Source: Corynebacterium doosanense CAU 212 = DSM 45436
GTDB lineage: Bacteria; Actinomycetota; Actinomycetes; Mycobacteriales; Mycobacteriaceae
DNA length: 64,000 nt
Direction: 5' to 3'
Assembly (NCBI RefSeq): GCF_000767055.1
Contig: NZ_CP006764.1
Coordinates: 930,001 to 994,000, forward strand
Under the pieces are notes generated by a model. That model did no database searches and was not told the DNA's origin. It saw only the letters and a list, made by a program, of their open reading frames with translations. The position numbers were made by a program, and so were the translations under genes. The first letter of the stretch is position 1; each line of letters opens with the position of its first letter. Shown one piece after another: positions 53,415 to 61,998 of the stretch.

Positions 53415-54563
53415 ATGACTTCACGCCTGCGTCTCACGCCCATGCGACCCCGCGATCCCGAGGAGCCGGGGAGGGCAGCGTCGTCGCTCGAGCTGTTCTT
53501 CGACCTCGTCTTCGTGGTCGCCGTGAGCGTCGCCTCCGCCCAGCTGCACCACGCGCTCGCCGAGGGGCACGTGGGGGAGGGGATCGCGAACTATACGGTC
53601 GTTTTCTTCAGCATCTGGTGGGCGTGGATGAACTTCACCTGGTTCGCCACCTCGTTTGACACCGTCGACTAGCTCTACCGCGTGCTCACCTTCCTCCAGA
53701 TGGCCGGCGTGTTGGTCCTGGCCGCGGGCATCCCGGCGGTCTTCGAGGACCACAGCTACACGTTGCTGTACTTCGGCTACGTGATCATGCGCCTCGCGCT
53801 CGTCGCCCAGTGGCTGCGCGCGTCCCGCGGGACGGGGGCTTCTCGACGGGCCGCGCTGACCTATGCGGGTGGAATCACCCTGGTGCAGGTTCTCTGGGTC
53901 GTCTCGCTGCTGCTTCCGGGGCCGGCGTTCACCGTCTCCCTTGTGCTGTTGATTGTCGCCGAGCTTGCGGTTCCGGTGGTCTCGGAGCGCACGGGATCCA
54001 CCCCCTGGCACCCGCACCACATCACCGAGCGTTACGGCCTGTTCACCCTGATCCTGCTGGGTGAGAGCCTGCTGGCCTCGGCGAACGCGATCTTCGAGGC
54101 GCTGGAGACCGGGGAACAGATCGGCTCGCTCGTCGGCTTGGCCGTCCTCGCGTTCCTCTCGACGGCCGCCCTCTGGTGGATCTACTTCTGGCCGCCGCAC
54201 CACCACGCCATCGGCTCGCTCGCCGACTCCCTGGCCTACGGCTACGGCCACTACTTCATCTTCGCCGCCGCTGGCGCTTTCTCCGTGGGCATCGAGGTGG
54301 AGATCGACATCCTCACCGGGCACAGCGCGCTGCACCAACCCTGGGCCTCCTTCGCCTTCACCATCCCGGTTGCAGTTTTTGTGCTGGGGATCTGGCTGCT
54401 GGCTATTCGTCCGAATGCTGATCGGGTGGTCAACGTTGTGGTCCCGGTGGCTGCGCTTTTGGTGCTGGTCGATCCGCTGATCCCGGTTCCGTTCGCCCTG
54501 ACTGCGCTGATCCTCGCGGCGACCGTGGCCGTACTGGTCTGGCGGAGGCCCGCGCGGATCTAA
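53415..54563 (+). pseudogene. Low-temperature-requirement protein A (LtrA) family gene with one in-frame TAG
   Basis: The reading frame encodes a 382-residue multi-helix LtrA protein (ASSLELFFDLVFVVAVSVAS, RYGLFTLILLGESLLA). A single TAG at 53670-53672 interrupts it after FATSFDTVD and before LYRVLTFLQM; family members have a sense codon there (DD-x-LYR). The frame continues without any other defect to 54563, so the mutation looks recent, or the codon is read through. Confidence 0.85.
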
Positions 54564-54617
54564 AGACCTACCGAGTGCGGTTCCGGAGGGGTCGGGAGGG
54601 GGTTTCGGTAGGTCTTT
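54562..54617. repeat. Hairpin repeat, copy 1
   Basis: AAAGACCTACCGA and TCGGTAGGTCTTT form a 13-bp stem around a 30-base G-rich loop. It begins within the ltrA stop codon. Confidence 0.85.
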
Positions 54618-54687
54618 GTGTGCGGGTTGGAACGAGCGTCGAGTAGCTGGGGCTCTTCGACGCTTCGCCTGCCGGCGCGGATCTCAT

Positions 54688-54740
54688 GACCTACCGAGTG
54701 AGGTTTCGGAGGGATCAGGACGGGGTTTCGGTAGGTCTTT
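54688..54740. repeat. Hairpin repeat, copy 2
   Basis: Stem GACCTACCGA / TCGGTAGGTC followed by TTT; the loop varies from copy 1 by several bases. Confidence 0.85.
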
Positions 54741-54780
54741 GTGTGCGGGTGACGCTCCGCCTGCCAGGCGCGGATCTAAT

Positions 54781-54833
54781 GACCTACCGAATTAGGTTCC
54801 GGAGGGGTCGGGAGAGGGTTTCGGTAGGTCTTT
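54781..54833. repeat. Hairpin repeat, copy 3
   Basis: Same stem as copy 2; loop starts ATTAGG rather than GTGCGG. Confidence 0.85.
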
Positions 54834-54872
54834 GTGTACGGGTTGGGAGGAGCGCCTGCCAGGCGCGGATCT

Positions 54873-54928
54873 AAAGACCTACCGAGTGCGGTTCCGGAGG
54901 GGTCGGGAGGGGGTTTCGGTAGGTCTTT
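54873..54928. repeat. Hairpin repeat, copy 4
   Basis: Nearly identical to copy 1 and followed by the same roughly 40-bp flank (GAACGAGCGTCGAGTAGCTG...), which points to a tandem duplication. Confidence 0.85.
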
Positions 54929-54994
54929 GTGTGCGGGTTGGAACGAGCGTCGAGTAGCTGGGGCTCTTCGACACTCCGCCTGCCGAGTGCGGAG

Positions 54995-55480
54995 CTAAAC
55001 CCGCTCGTAGCGCAGCCAGCAACGGCCCGGATCGACCTGGTCGGAGATGATGGACTGGCAGCGGACGAGGTGGCCGTCGATAAGCTGGAGTGAGTCGGTG
55101 ACCTGCAGTTCCTGGGTGAGTGCGTGCCGGTCGATGCCGTCGGCGATGAGGACGGCGAAGTCGCCCGAGGTGTCGACCTGACCGTCGAAGGGCTTGCCCA
55201 CCCACGGGTCCGGCTGCTGGAACGTGACGGTTTCCTCGTCGAGAACGCCCAATTCCGTGAAGCGCTCGTCGGGGTGGATGGTCAGCTCGCGGGTGGTCAT
55301 GTCCTCGAACTCCGGGATGTCGGTCGGCAGTTTGTCGAGGTAGCGCTCACACGCCTCCTCGGGAGCGGACGCGGCCCCCTCGGCGTCCTCCTCCCAGGCC
55401 TCCTCGGGGATCAGCGGCGAAACGGTCTCGTCGAAGGGGCTGTAGCCGATCAGACGCCACGTTCCAGTGAAGTCGCTCAT
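54995..55480 (-). CDS. Hypothetical acidic protein
   Basis: This 161-residue cytoplasmic protein starts MSDFTGTWRLIGYSPFDETV, suggesting a lipocalin-like or GTWxL-type beta-barrel. It ends with RCWLRYERV. No family is recognised. It is divergent from the MDR gene with a 112-bp gap. Confidence 0.6.
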   Translation of the reverse strand: MSDFTGTWRLIGYSPFDETVSPLIPEEAWEEDAEGAASAPEEACERYLDKLPTDIPEFEDMTTRELTIHPDERFTELGVLDEETVTFQQPDPWVGKPFDGQVDTSGDFAVLIADGIDRHALTQELQVTDSLQLIDGHLVRCQSIISDQVDPGRCWLRYERV

Positions 55481-55592
55481 GGATTCAAAATATCGCGTAT
55501 CGCCGCTCCCCGCAGCCACTTCGCAACCCGGCGCAGACCGGATGGAGCAGCGGCAAGGAATAACAACCCCGCCCCCGGAGGTTGCACCAGAC

Positions 55593-56606
55593 ATGAAATC
55601 ACTGACATTCAACAATTACGGCGGCCCCGAGGTCTACTCCCTGGAGAGCCTGTCCATCCCCGAACCGCAGCCCGGCCAGGTGCGCATCCGCGTCGTCGCC
55701 GCGGGCCTGAATCCCGTGGACTCAGTGCAGCGCGAGGGCGGGCTCAAGATGCTGCACCCCTACGACTTCCCCAAAGTCGCCGGCAACGAGGTCAGCGGAA
55801 CCATCGACGCCCTCGGTGACGGCGTGACCGGGTTCGAGCGCGGCGAGAACGTCATCGCGCGGCTGGGAAAGTCCGAACTCGGGGGCCTCGCGGAGTACGT
55901 GGTCACCGAGGCCTCGTTTGTGGCGCGGGCCCCGGAAAAGGCCTCGCTCATCGACGCCGCCGGCCTACCCCTCGCCGGCCTCACAGCCCGTCAGGCACTA
56001 GGGACTGAGCACCTCGACGTGCAGCCCGGCGACCGCCTGCTCATCACGGGTGCGGCAGGCGGAGTGGGACTGTACGCCATCCAGCTGGCCAAGCTCCAGA
56101 GCGCCGAGGTCACCGTTACGGCCTCGCCCCAGGGGGAGGGTCCGGTTCGGAATGCGGGCGCCGACCACGTGATCAACTACCGCGAGCAGAAGGTCTCGGA
56201 GGCCGGGCGGACTTACAACAAGATTTTCGACCTCGTCGGCGGCGACGACATGAATGACCTCTTCAACGTCATCGAAGCGGGCGGGCGCGTGGTCAGCATC
56301 GCTGGGCCGCCGTCACCGGGAAGTCTCGTACCCATGGCGGTTCCGCGGCGGAGGTGGCTGGTGGCGATCGTCGAGAAGCTTCAGAGCCGGAAGGCGTGTT
56401 CCCTCGCGCGGAAGGCGCAGGCCAGCTACGAATACTTCTTCATGCACCCGGACGGCGCCGAGCTCGCGGAGCTGTCCGCGCTGGTGGACGCCGGAAAGCT
56501 CACGCTCACCACGGACTCGACCTACGCGCTTGAGGAGTGGTCGAAGGCCTTCGAGCAGCTGGAATCCCGGCACTCCAAGGGAAAGGTGATCGTCGAGGTG
56601 GCCTAG
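55593..56606 (+). CDS. NADP-dependent zinc-free alcohol dehydrogenase / quinone oxidoreductase (MDR family)
   Basis: The ATG at 55593 follows a GGAGGT ribosome-binding site and gives 337 residues. GroES-like N-terminal domain (VRIRVVAAGLNPVDSVQREG), Rossmann motif LLITGAAGGVGLYAIQLAKL (about 149-168) and no structural zinc cysteines. It probably reduces quinones or enones with NADPH. The msrA pseudogene starts 1-10 bp after the stop. Confidence 0.88.
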   Translation: MKSLTFNNYGGPEVYSLESLSIPEPQPGQVRIRVVAAGLNPVDSVQREGGLKMLHPYDFPKVAGNEVSGTIDALGDGVTGFERGENVIARLGKSELGGLAEYVVTEASFVARAPEKASLIDAAGLPLAGLTARQALGTEHLDVQPGDRLLITGAAGGVGLYAIQLAKLQSAEVTVTASPQGEGPVRNAGADHVINYREQKVSEAGRTYNKIFDLVGGDDMNDLFNVIEAGGRVVSIAGPPSPGSLVPMAVPRRRWLVAIVEKLQSRKACSLARKAQASYEYFFMHPDGAELAELSALVDAGKLTLTTDSTYALEEWSKAFEQLESRHSKGKVIVEVA

Positions 56607-56607
56607 C

Positions 56608-57096
56608 ATGGCCCGCATGACTCAGACGGAGGAGATCTATCTCGCGGGCGGTTGTCTGTGGGGTGTGCAGGCGTTCGTCGATACGCTGCCCGGGGTCGTG
56701 GAGACCGAGGCGGGACGCGCCAACGGTGCGGCATCGTCGCTGGAAGGGCCCTACGACGGGTACGCGGAGTGTGTGCGAACCCGGTTTGACCCGCAAAAAA
56801 CCAGCGTGGCGGAGCTGGTGGCGCAGCTCTTCGAGATCATCGACCCGTAGGCGGTGAACCGGCAGGGCCCGGATGTGGGGGAGAAGTACCGGACCGGGGT
56901 GTATTCGCGGGATCCCGCGCACCTGGAAGAGACTCGGGCGTTCATCAACGCACGGGAGGACCGGGAGCGCATTGCCGTTGAGGTGGGGGAGCTACGGGGC
57001 TACGTGCGCAGCGCCGAGGAGCACCAGCACCGGCTACGACGCTGCCCGGAGGATACCTGCCATCTGCCGGCGGAACTGCTGAACAGGTACCGCTGA
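56608..57096 (+). pseudogene. msrA: Peptide methionine sulfoxide reductase A gene with one in-frame TAG
   Basis: The frame encodes 162 residues of MsrA: active-site GGCLWGVQAFVDTLPGVVETE (Cys about 15) and VGEKYRTGVYS. A TAG at 56848-56850 interrupts IIDP-[stop]-AVNRQGPDVGEKYRT; family members have Tyr in DPYSVNRQG, so a single TAC/TAT-to-TAG change explains it. The rest is intact. Like ltrA it is either freshly inactivated or read through. Confidence 0.87.
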
Positions 57097-57114
57097 CCAG
57101 CTGACTTCGCGGGG

Positions 57115-57780
57115 CTACTTCACCTCGACGGAGTAGTTCGCCAGGTTGCTGCCCTCGGAGAACGCCTCCACGTGCCGGGTGAGCAGCTCCTCGGTGCGGG
57201 ACTCCGCACGATCGAGGAGGCCGTTGTCCACGGCGGTCTGTTCGGCGCGGGACTCCTCGGTGGCCAGGAACTCGGCCATGTCCGACACCTGGATCTGGTT
57301 GATGGGGTTGAACGACTGGTCGTACTGCTCGACCGAGTTGGGGTCGATGGTGGAGGAGAGGACCTCCGTACGCGGGAGCGTGAGCGTGATGGTCTGTGCC
57401 GCATCGTCGACGTTGACGTCCACGGCGGTGAAGTCGCGCAGGCCGGCCTTCACTGTGCCGTCGTAGGTGATGAGGAACATGCTCCCCGTGAACGGCACAT
57501 TCAGGCCGAAGACCCGGCTGTTGTCCTCGGTGAAGCGCCCGATGTTGGTGAAGTTGTACTCCTCCACCGACAGCTCCGCGATCGACTCGAAGGAGCTCTG
57601 AATCGTGTCGGAGGTGATCTCACGCTCGCCGGACTGGACGATCGAGGGCAAGAATCGGGAGCCGAAAAGGACAAGCCCGACCACGGCGAGGACGAGCCCC
57701 AGGAGCAGACCTGCGATGATGCCGGCCACGAGACGACCGCGGGATCGACGTTTGGAAATGACGGGGAGGGCGGAACTCAT
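57115..57780 (-). CDS. DUF4230 domain-containing protein
   Basis: The 221-residue protein has one N-terminal membrane helix (GIIAGLLLGLVLAVVGLVLFG) and a soluble DUF4230 domain (FESIAELSVEEYNFTNIGRF, DGTVKAGLRDF). Function is unknown. It is next to the DUF4185 gene on the same strand, 99 bp downstream of it. Confidence 0.82.
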   Translation of the reverse strand: MSSALPVISKRRSRGRLVAGIIAGLLLGLVLAVVGLVLFGSRFLPSIVQSGEREITSDTIQSSFESIAELSVEEYNFTNIGRFTEDNSRVFGLNVPFTGSMFLITYDGTVKAGLRDFTAVDVNVDDAAQTITLTLPRTEVLSSTIDPNSVEQYDQSFNPINQIQVSDMAEFLATEESRAEQTAVDNGLLDRAESRTEELLTRHVEAFSEGSNLANYSVEVK

Positions 57781-57879
57781 GGCGGTACTCCTGGGGCGGT
57801 GATGGTTGGATACGGGTGGGCAGGATCGGGGCGGGCGGGGCCGGCAGCAACCGCTGCTCCGACCCCGGTCAACTCACGC

Positions 57880-59223
57880 CTACTGATCCAGCGGAACGAT
57901 GACGAGTTCCGTTGAATCCTCGGCAATGCGCTCCAGGGCGAGCTGCTCCTGGACCGCGGCATCCACGCCGGCGGTCTCGTCGACCAGGATGACGCCCTGG
58001 TTGCCCAGGTTGTCCTGCGCCGGGCCGAAGGAGCGAGAGCGCAGGTTGTTCTGGGTGATGCCGAAGAACTTGTCCAGGCCCTTGACGTTGAACTGCGTGG
58101 ACATGTAGCGGGAGTCGTCTGAGGTGTTCCACTGCGAGATCACCAGGTCCATGTTGGCGATGGTGGATCCCGGCACGATGTACCCGCCGTAGAGCTGCGA
58201 GAAGTTGTCCGGGGTCTGCGGGTCGCCCCACCCTCCGTAACCGTGGACGGCGACGTCCGCGGGTGTGATCGCATTCCAGTCGCGGGCGATGTCCTCGGAG
58301 ATGCGGACCTCGATGGCGAGGCGCTGCTCGTTGAACATGGCCAGCACCCAGTGGCCGTCGATGTAGCGCAGGTTCATCTCTCCGGCGCGCACGTTGGTGC
58401 CCAGGGCCGGCTCGTACTCGCTACCCCACACCGGCTCGGCGCCGTCGAAGGAGAGGTGCTCCCACACCTTGTAGTTGCCGATGTCCTCGGGGCGGAAGCG
58501 GGTGAGATAGACGTCGTCCTTGCGCAGGAAGGATGTGGAGACCATGTAGATGTAGCCGTCCGGGCCCTGCTCCCAGCTGACCAGCTCGCCCTTGCCGCCG
58601 AGGTAGTTCGCGGGGATGGTCTGCACGGGCTGCCAGGTCTGGCCGTTGTTGGTGGACTTGAAGATCTCCTCGCGCAGCACGTTGCCCAGCCCCTCGTTCC
58701 ACATCGCGTGGAGGTAGAGCGTGCCGTTGATGTTGATCACGTCGGAGGGCAGGAGGGTCAGGCCGTCGGAATTGTGCCGGTACTTGATCAGCTGCTCGAC
58801 CCTGTCGCCGGAGTTGAGCGGGCGTAGGATGCGGATGCGTCCATCGGGGTCCTTCACGGCGACCACGCCGACGGGACTGAGCCACTCTCCCTGGCCAACG
58901 GTGAGACCGCGGAAGGAGTCGCCGAAGATGATGGCGAACTCTTCGCCGACTCCGACCTTCACCATCGTGCCCAGGTCACCGGAGAGGAATCCCACCTGGT
59001 TGGAGATGCCGGGACCGAGAACATCGCCCACGATGTTGACGTCGAGGCCCTCGCTGACCTCGTCCGGTCGCGGGTTGCTGGGCTGGGTGGGCGTTTCCGG
59101 ATCGCGGCCGTTTGAGGAGAAACCGGAGGACAGGTTGGGCAGCGACGACTGTGCCACGGCAACCGGGGCGGCGATCAGGCTGCTGGACAGGGCGAACGTG
59201 AGGGCGAGGGCGGTTTTCTTCAC
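57880..59223 (-). CDS. DUF4185 domain-containing secreted protein
   Basis: The GTG at 59223 gives 447 residues with a Sec signal peptide (KKTALALTFALSSSLIAAPVAVAQ). The mature part resembles a sialidase-type beta-propeller (SPVGVVAVKDPDGRIRI, STNNGQTWQPVQTI, GSTIANMDLVISQWNTSD), the DUF4185 pattern seen in mycobacterial and corynebacterial secreted proteins. Possible carbohydrate binding or hydrolysis is inferred from fold only. Confidence 0.85.
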   Translation of the reverse strand: MKKTALALTFALSSSLIAAPVAVAQSSLPNLSSGFSSNGRDPETPTQPSNPRPDEVSEGLDVNIVGDVLGPGISNQVGFLSGDLGTMVKVGVGEEFAIIFGDSFRGLTVGQGEWLSPVGVVAVKDPDGRIRILRPLNSGDRVEQLIKYRHNSDGLTLLPSDVININGTLYLHAMWNEGLGNVLREEIFKSTNNGQTWQPVQTIPANYLGGKGELVSWEQGPDGYIYMVSTSFLRKDDVYLTRFRPEDIGNYKVWEHLSFDGAEPVWGSEYEPALGTNVRAGEMNLRYIDGHWVLAMFNEQRLAIEVRISEDIARDWNAITPADVAVHGYGGWGDPQTPDNFSQLYGGYIVPGSTIANMDLVISQWNTSDDSRYMSTQFNVKGLDKFFGITQNNLRSRSFGPAQDNLGNQGVILVDETAGVDAAVQEQLALERIAEDSTELVIVPLDQ

Positions 59224-59385
59224 AGCAGGGGATTCTCCTGGAGCGGGGGTGTGCGCCGTGCCGAGACGCACGAACTTCTAAACTTTATCACCGGGTGGGG
59301 CAATGCGCCTGACAGATCGCTGTCGGGTGGAGCACAGGTATCAGGCGGCGAGCGCGACGCATCCCGGTGGCCTAGTCTGTGGCGC

Positions 59386-59856
59386 ATGGCAACGGCGGAT
59401 GCGTCGGGTTCGGCGCTGGAGACCTTCATTCTGGAGAAGTTCGACGCGCTGGTGGATCTGGTGACCGGCATGGGTGGTGAGGCGGCCAATACCGCGCCGC
59501 CCCTGCCCGGTGGCAATTCCATGGCGCAGCTGCTCACGCACTGCTGCAGAATGATGCGCAAGTGGTCATCCACCGTGAACCTCGGGGTGGAGGTCTTCCG
59601 CGACCGAGACGCCGAGTTCACCGCGGTCAGCCCCGTGAGTGAGCTTCGGGAGCTCGCGGCCGATACCCGGGCGGCGTTCATCGCCGACGTGGCGCAGGCC
59701 GACCCGGAGCTCGCGCCCGCAAATGTCTTCACTAATCGGGATGCGTTCTGGATCGCGACCTGCCACAGCGTCCTCCTGCATGTCTTCGAGGAGCTCTGCC
59801 AGCACCTCGGCCACGCGGAGGTCACGCGCGACCTGGTGGCCGCCGAGCGGGCCTAA
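59386..59856 (+). CDS. DinB / mycothiol-dependent maleylpyruvate isomerase-like protein
   Basis: The ATG at 59386 gives 156 residues of four-helix-bundle type. Candidate metal ligands are in LTHCCRMMRKW and HVFEELCQHLGHAEV, as in DinB/MDMPI proteins. Function is likely a thiol transferase or isomerase using mycothiol, but unproved. Its stop overlaps the DUF488 stop. Confidence 0.7.
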   Translation: MATADASGSALETFILEKFDALVDLVTGMGGEAANTAPPLPGGNSMAQLLTHCCRMMRKWSSTVNLGVEVFRDRDAEFTAVSPVSELRELAADTRAAFIADVAQADPELAPANVFTNRDAFWIATCHSVLLHVFEELCQHLGHAEVTRDLVAAERA

Positions 59857-60407
59857 TCGGTCTCGTCGAGGGCGGGGTAACGGACCTTGCGGTCCTCGCC
59901 CACGACCGCACCCTCGTTGTACGTCGCCTCAGTGACCTGGCCCGGTCCCATGAGGTGACGGACCTCCTCGCCCGCGGCGAGGAGGTGGTCGGCGATGATG
60001 CGCCGGTGGCACCGCCACCACACCGCCTCCGAGCAGAAGAACGCCGTGGTGTGCTCGGCGGCCTCCCCGCGCAGGTCGTCCAAGGCCTCGGCGAATTCGT
60101 CCCCCAGGGCGTGGTCGGCGTAGTTGTGGAAGCTGCGCACGCGCCAGTTGGCGTTGACCTCGAAGGGTACGGTCTTGGACACTTTTCGACGCCCCGTCAA
60201 CCCCTCGATCCGGCGATAGGAGATGCCTGCCTCGGGGAGTTCCTTCGCCAGCACGTCGTCATTGAAGTGCGAGTATTTCGTGGAACCGGGTAGCTTGCGC
60301 ACGTCGGTAAGCGAGGTCACACCCGCCTCGGTGAGCATCCCGACGAAGACGTCGAGATCATGATTCGAGTGGCCGACGGTGTAGATGGGATTCGCTTTTC
60401 GGCTCAT
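59853..60407 (-). CDS. DUF488 domain-containing protein
   Basis: The 184-residue protein has the DUF488 segments YTVGHSNHDLDVFVGML, LTDVRKLPGSTKYSHFN and AVWWRCHRRIIADHLL. Two conserved Cys (FFCSEA and WRCHRR) are present. No function is established. Convergent with the DinB-like gene. Confidence 0.88.
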   Translation of the reverse strand: MSRKANPIYTVGHSNHDLDVFVGMLTEAGVTSLTDVRKLPGSTKYSHFNDDVLAKELPEAGISYRRIEGLTGRRKVSKTVPFEVNANWRVRSFHNYADHALGDEFAEALDDLRGEAAEHTTAFFCSEAVWWRCHRRIIADHLLAAGEEVRHLMGPGQVTEATYNEGAVVGEDRKVRYPALDETD

Positions 60408-60544
60408 GCGGGCCACTCTACCCACGGCACTTGTGGGTCATTGCTGCCCGGACGGGAGCGTGATTGACCGGGAGCCGGCGCGTCGATAGTGTGGACGCTC
60501 AGCTACTAAGGTGTACCTAATTCACGAGGATGGAGGGAGGCGTG

Positions 60545-61036
60545 ATGGAGGGCTACCCGTTCTGGGTGATCTGGGTTCTGCTGTACCTCGGCGCCACCTT
60601 CCGAGGCCAGGCGACGTACTGGATCGGGCGCGGCGTGCGCTCGGGGGCCCTGCGGGGAAGCGCCGGCCCCGGTTGGTGGCGGCGCACCCGCGACCGGATC
60701 AACCAGATGGACACCCGCCGGGCCCGCCAACTTCTCGACACCATCGGCCCCCTGGCCATCCCGCTCGCGTACCTCACCGTCGGTCTGCAGTCAGCCATCA
60801 TCATCACCGCGGGCCTGACACACCTGGGCTGGGCGCGTTTCAGCATCGCTCAGGTCCCCGGCGCGGCGGCATGGGCGACGATCTACAGCACCATCGGATT
60901 CGCCGCCTGGGCCGGGATGATCAGTGCCCTGGCGGGCGACTGGTGGCCGCTCGCCGTGCTCATTGTGGCGTTGATCGCGGTCGGGGCGGTCATCGCTTTT
61001 CGACGCCGCGGCCGACAGGCCGCAGTGCGGGCCTAG
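60545..61036 (+). CDS. DedA/SNARE-associated (VTT) family membrane protein
   Basis: The ATG at 60545 (or GTG at 60542) follows GGAGGGAGG and gives 163 residues. Helices at about 1-16, 70-90, 95-120 and 130-155; GLTHLGWARFSIAQVPGAAAWATIYSTIGF matches the DedA core helices. DedA proteins may act as lipid scramblases. Short for the family (about 200). Confidence 0.75.
   Translation: MEGYPFWVIWVLLYLGATFRGQATYWIGRGVRSGALRGSAGPGWWRRTRDRINQMDTRRARQLLDTIGPLAIPLAYLTVGLQSAIIITAGLTHLGWARFSIAQVPGAAAWATIYSTIGFAAWAGMISALAGDWWPLAVLIVALIAVGAVIAFRRRGRQAAVRA
60994..61006 (-). repeat. Recurrent word GCGTCGAAAAGCG, A variant
   Basis: Antisense copy in the DedA gene near its 3' end, coding for Ala-Phe-Arg-Arg. 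Confidence 0.6.
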
Positions 61037-61089
61037 CTCGCGGACTATCCGCCCGGTGCCCAGCTGGCTTCCGGCGTATTCTCCGCGGC

Positions 61090-61858
61090 ATGACCTCTGC
61101 GCCCGCAGCGGGGCCAACGGCTCCGCGTGCGAACTCGTCATCAATCCGAGCCACCTGGACCACCCACACCGCCGCCTTCATTCTCGCCGCTCTACTGGCC
61201 CTCTTCCTTCACGAATGCGCCCACTGGCTGACCGGCGTCAACGCGGCCATAACCGCGGCCGCCGGGCCGGTGTTCTCGCTGGTGTTCGGGCTGGCATTGC
61301 TGGCGCTGCTGCCCAGGCCTGCTGCGCCCGGCATCGGCCACCTGCTGTGGCTCTGGACCGCCTTCGCCTCACTGCAGGAGGCGGTCACGTACCTGATCAT
61401 CACCCCGTTCGGAGCCGGCGATACCGCCATCGTCGTCGAGCGACTGGATCTGCCCAGGTGGTGCGCGTTTGTCGCCTGCGGCGTGGGTATCGCTGGAATG
61501 ATCCTCGTCGCCCGTCGTTTTGCCCCGCACGTTGCGCGGCTCGCCGGCCCTGAGATTGGTCGGATTCGGGCGACGGCATTTGTGCCGTGGATCATCGGCT
61601 CGGTCGTGCTCGCCGCCCTCAACCTGCTCCAGCTCAGCGTCTCGGAGTTGACGGTCACCACGGGGGGAGCAGATTGCGGGAATGGCCAACAGCGTCTCTC
61701 TCGGGGTGTTCGCGCCCATGTCGATTAGCTGGGCCCCGCGTCTTGACGTGCCCCGAACGCCCCCTCGGCTGCCCTCGGCCCCGTGGGTATTCCTGGTCGG
61801 TGCTGCGGCGATGGTCGTGCTGAATGTCCTGTTGAAAAACGGGGTCGCCCTTGGCTGA
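61090..61858 (+). pseudogene. M50-like membrane metalloprotease gene with a frameshift at a G6 tract
   Basis: The ATG at 61090 opens a multi-helix protein with the zinc motif HECAH (LALFLHECAHWLTG). The frame ends at 61728 soon after a run of six G at 61662-61667. A -1/+2 shift restores a sensible continuation (EQIAGMANSVSLGVFAPMSISW...VFLVGAAAMVVLNVLLKNGVALG) to a TGA at 61858. So the gene is either inactivated, phase-variable, or has a sequencing error in the G run. Confidence 0.65.
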
Positions 61859-61998
61859 GGCGAGTGGGTGGTACGCGACGTCGCAAAGCTGAACCGGGTG
61901 GGGGGTAACCGCGGGGTGAATTGTTGGACGACTGAATAAAATCTGCTCCCGCCTGCCTTGAGATTTGTGTGGCAAAAGTATCGCTCAATCGAAGGGGT

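Noticed and set aside
54562..54928. CRISPR array
   Set aside because: Repeats are hairpins with 92-126 bp period and related flanks; there are no unique 30-40 bp spacers and no cas genes.
53670..56850. Pyrrolysine or another recoded TAG in ltrA and msrA
   Set aside because: Many ordinary genes here stop with TAG (for example DUF501, ppx, glyA), and no suppressor tRNA or PylRS is seen in the window; readthrough remains only a possibility.
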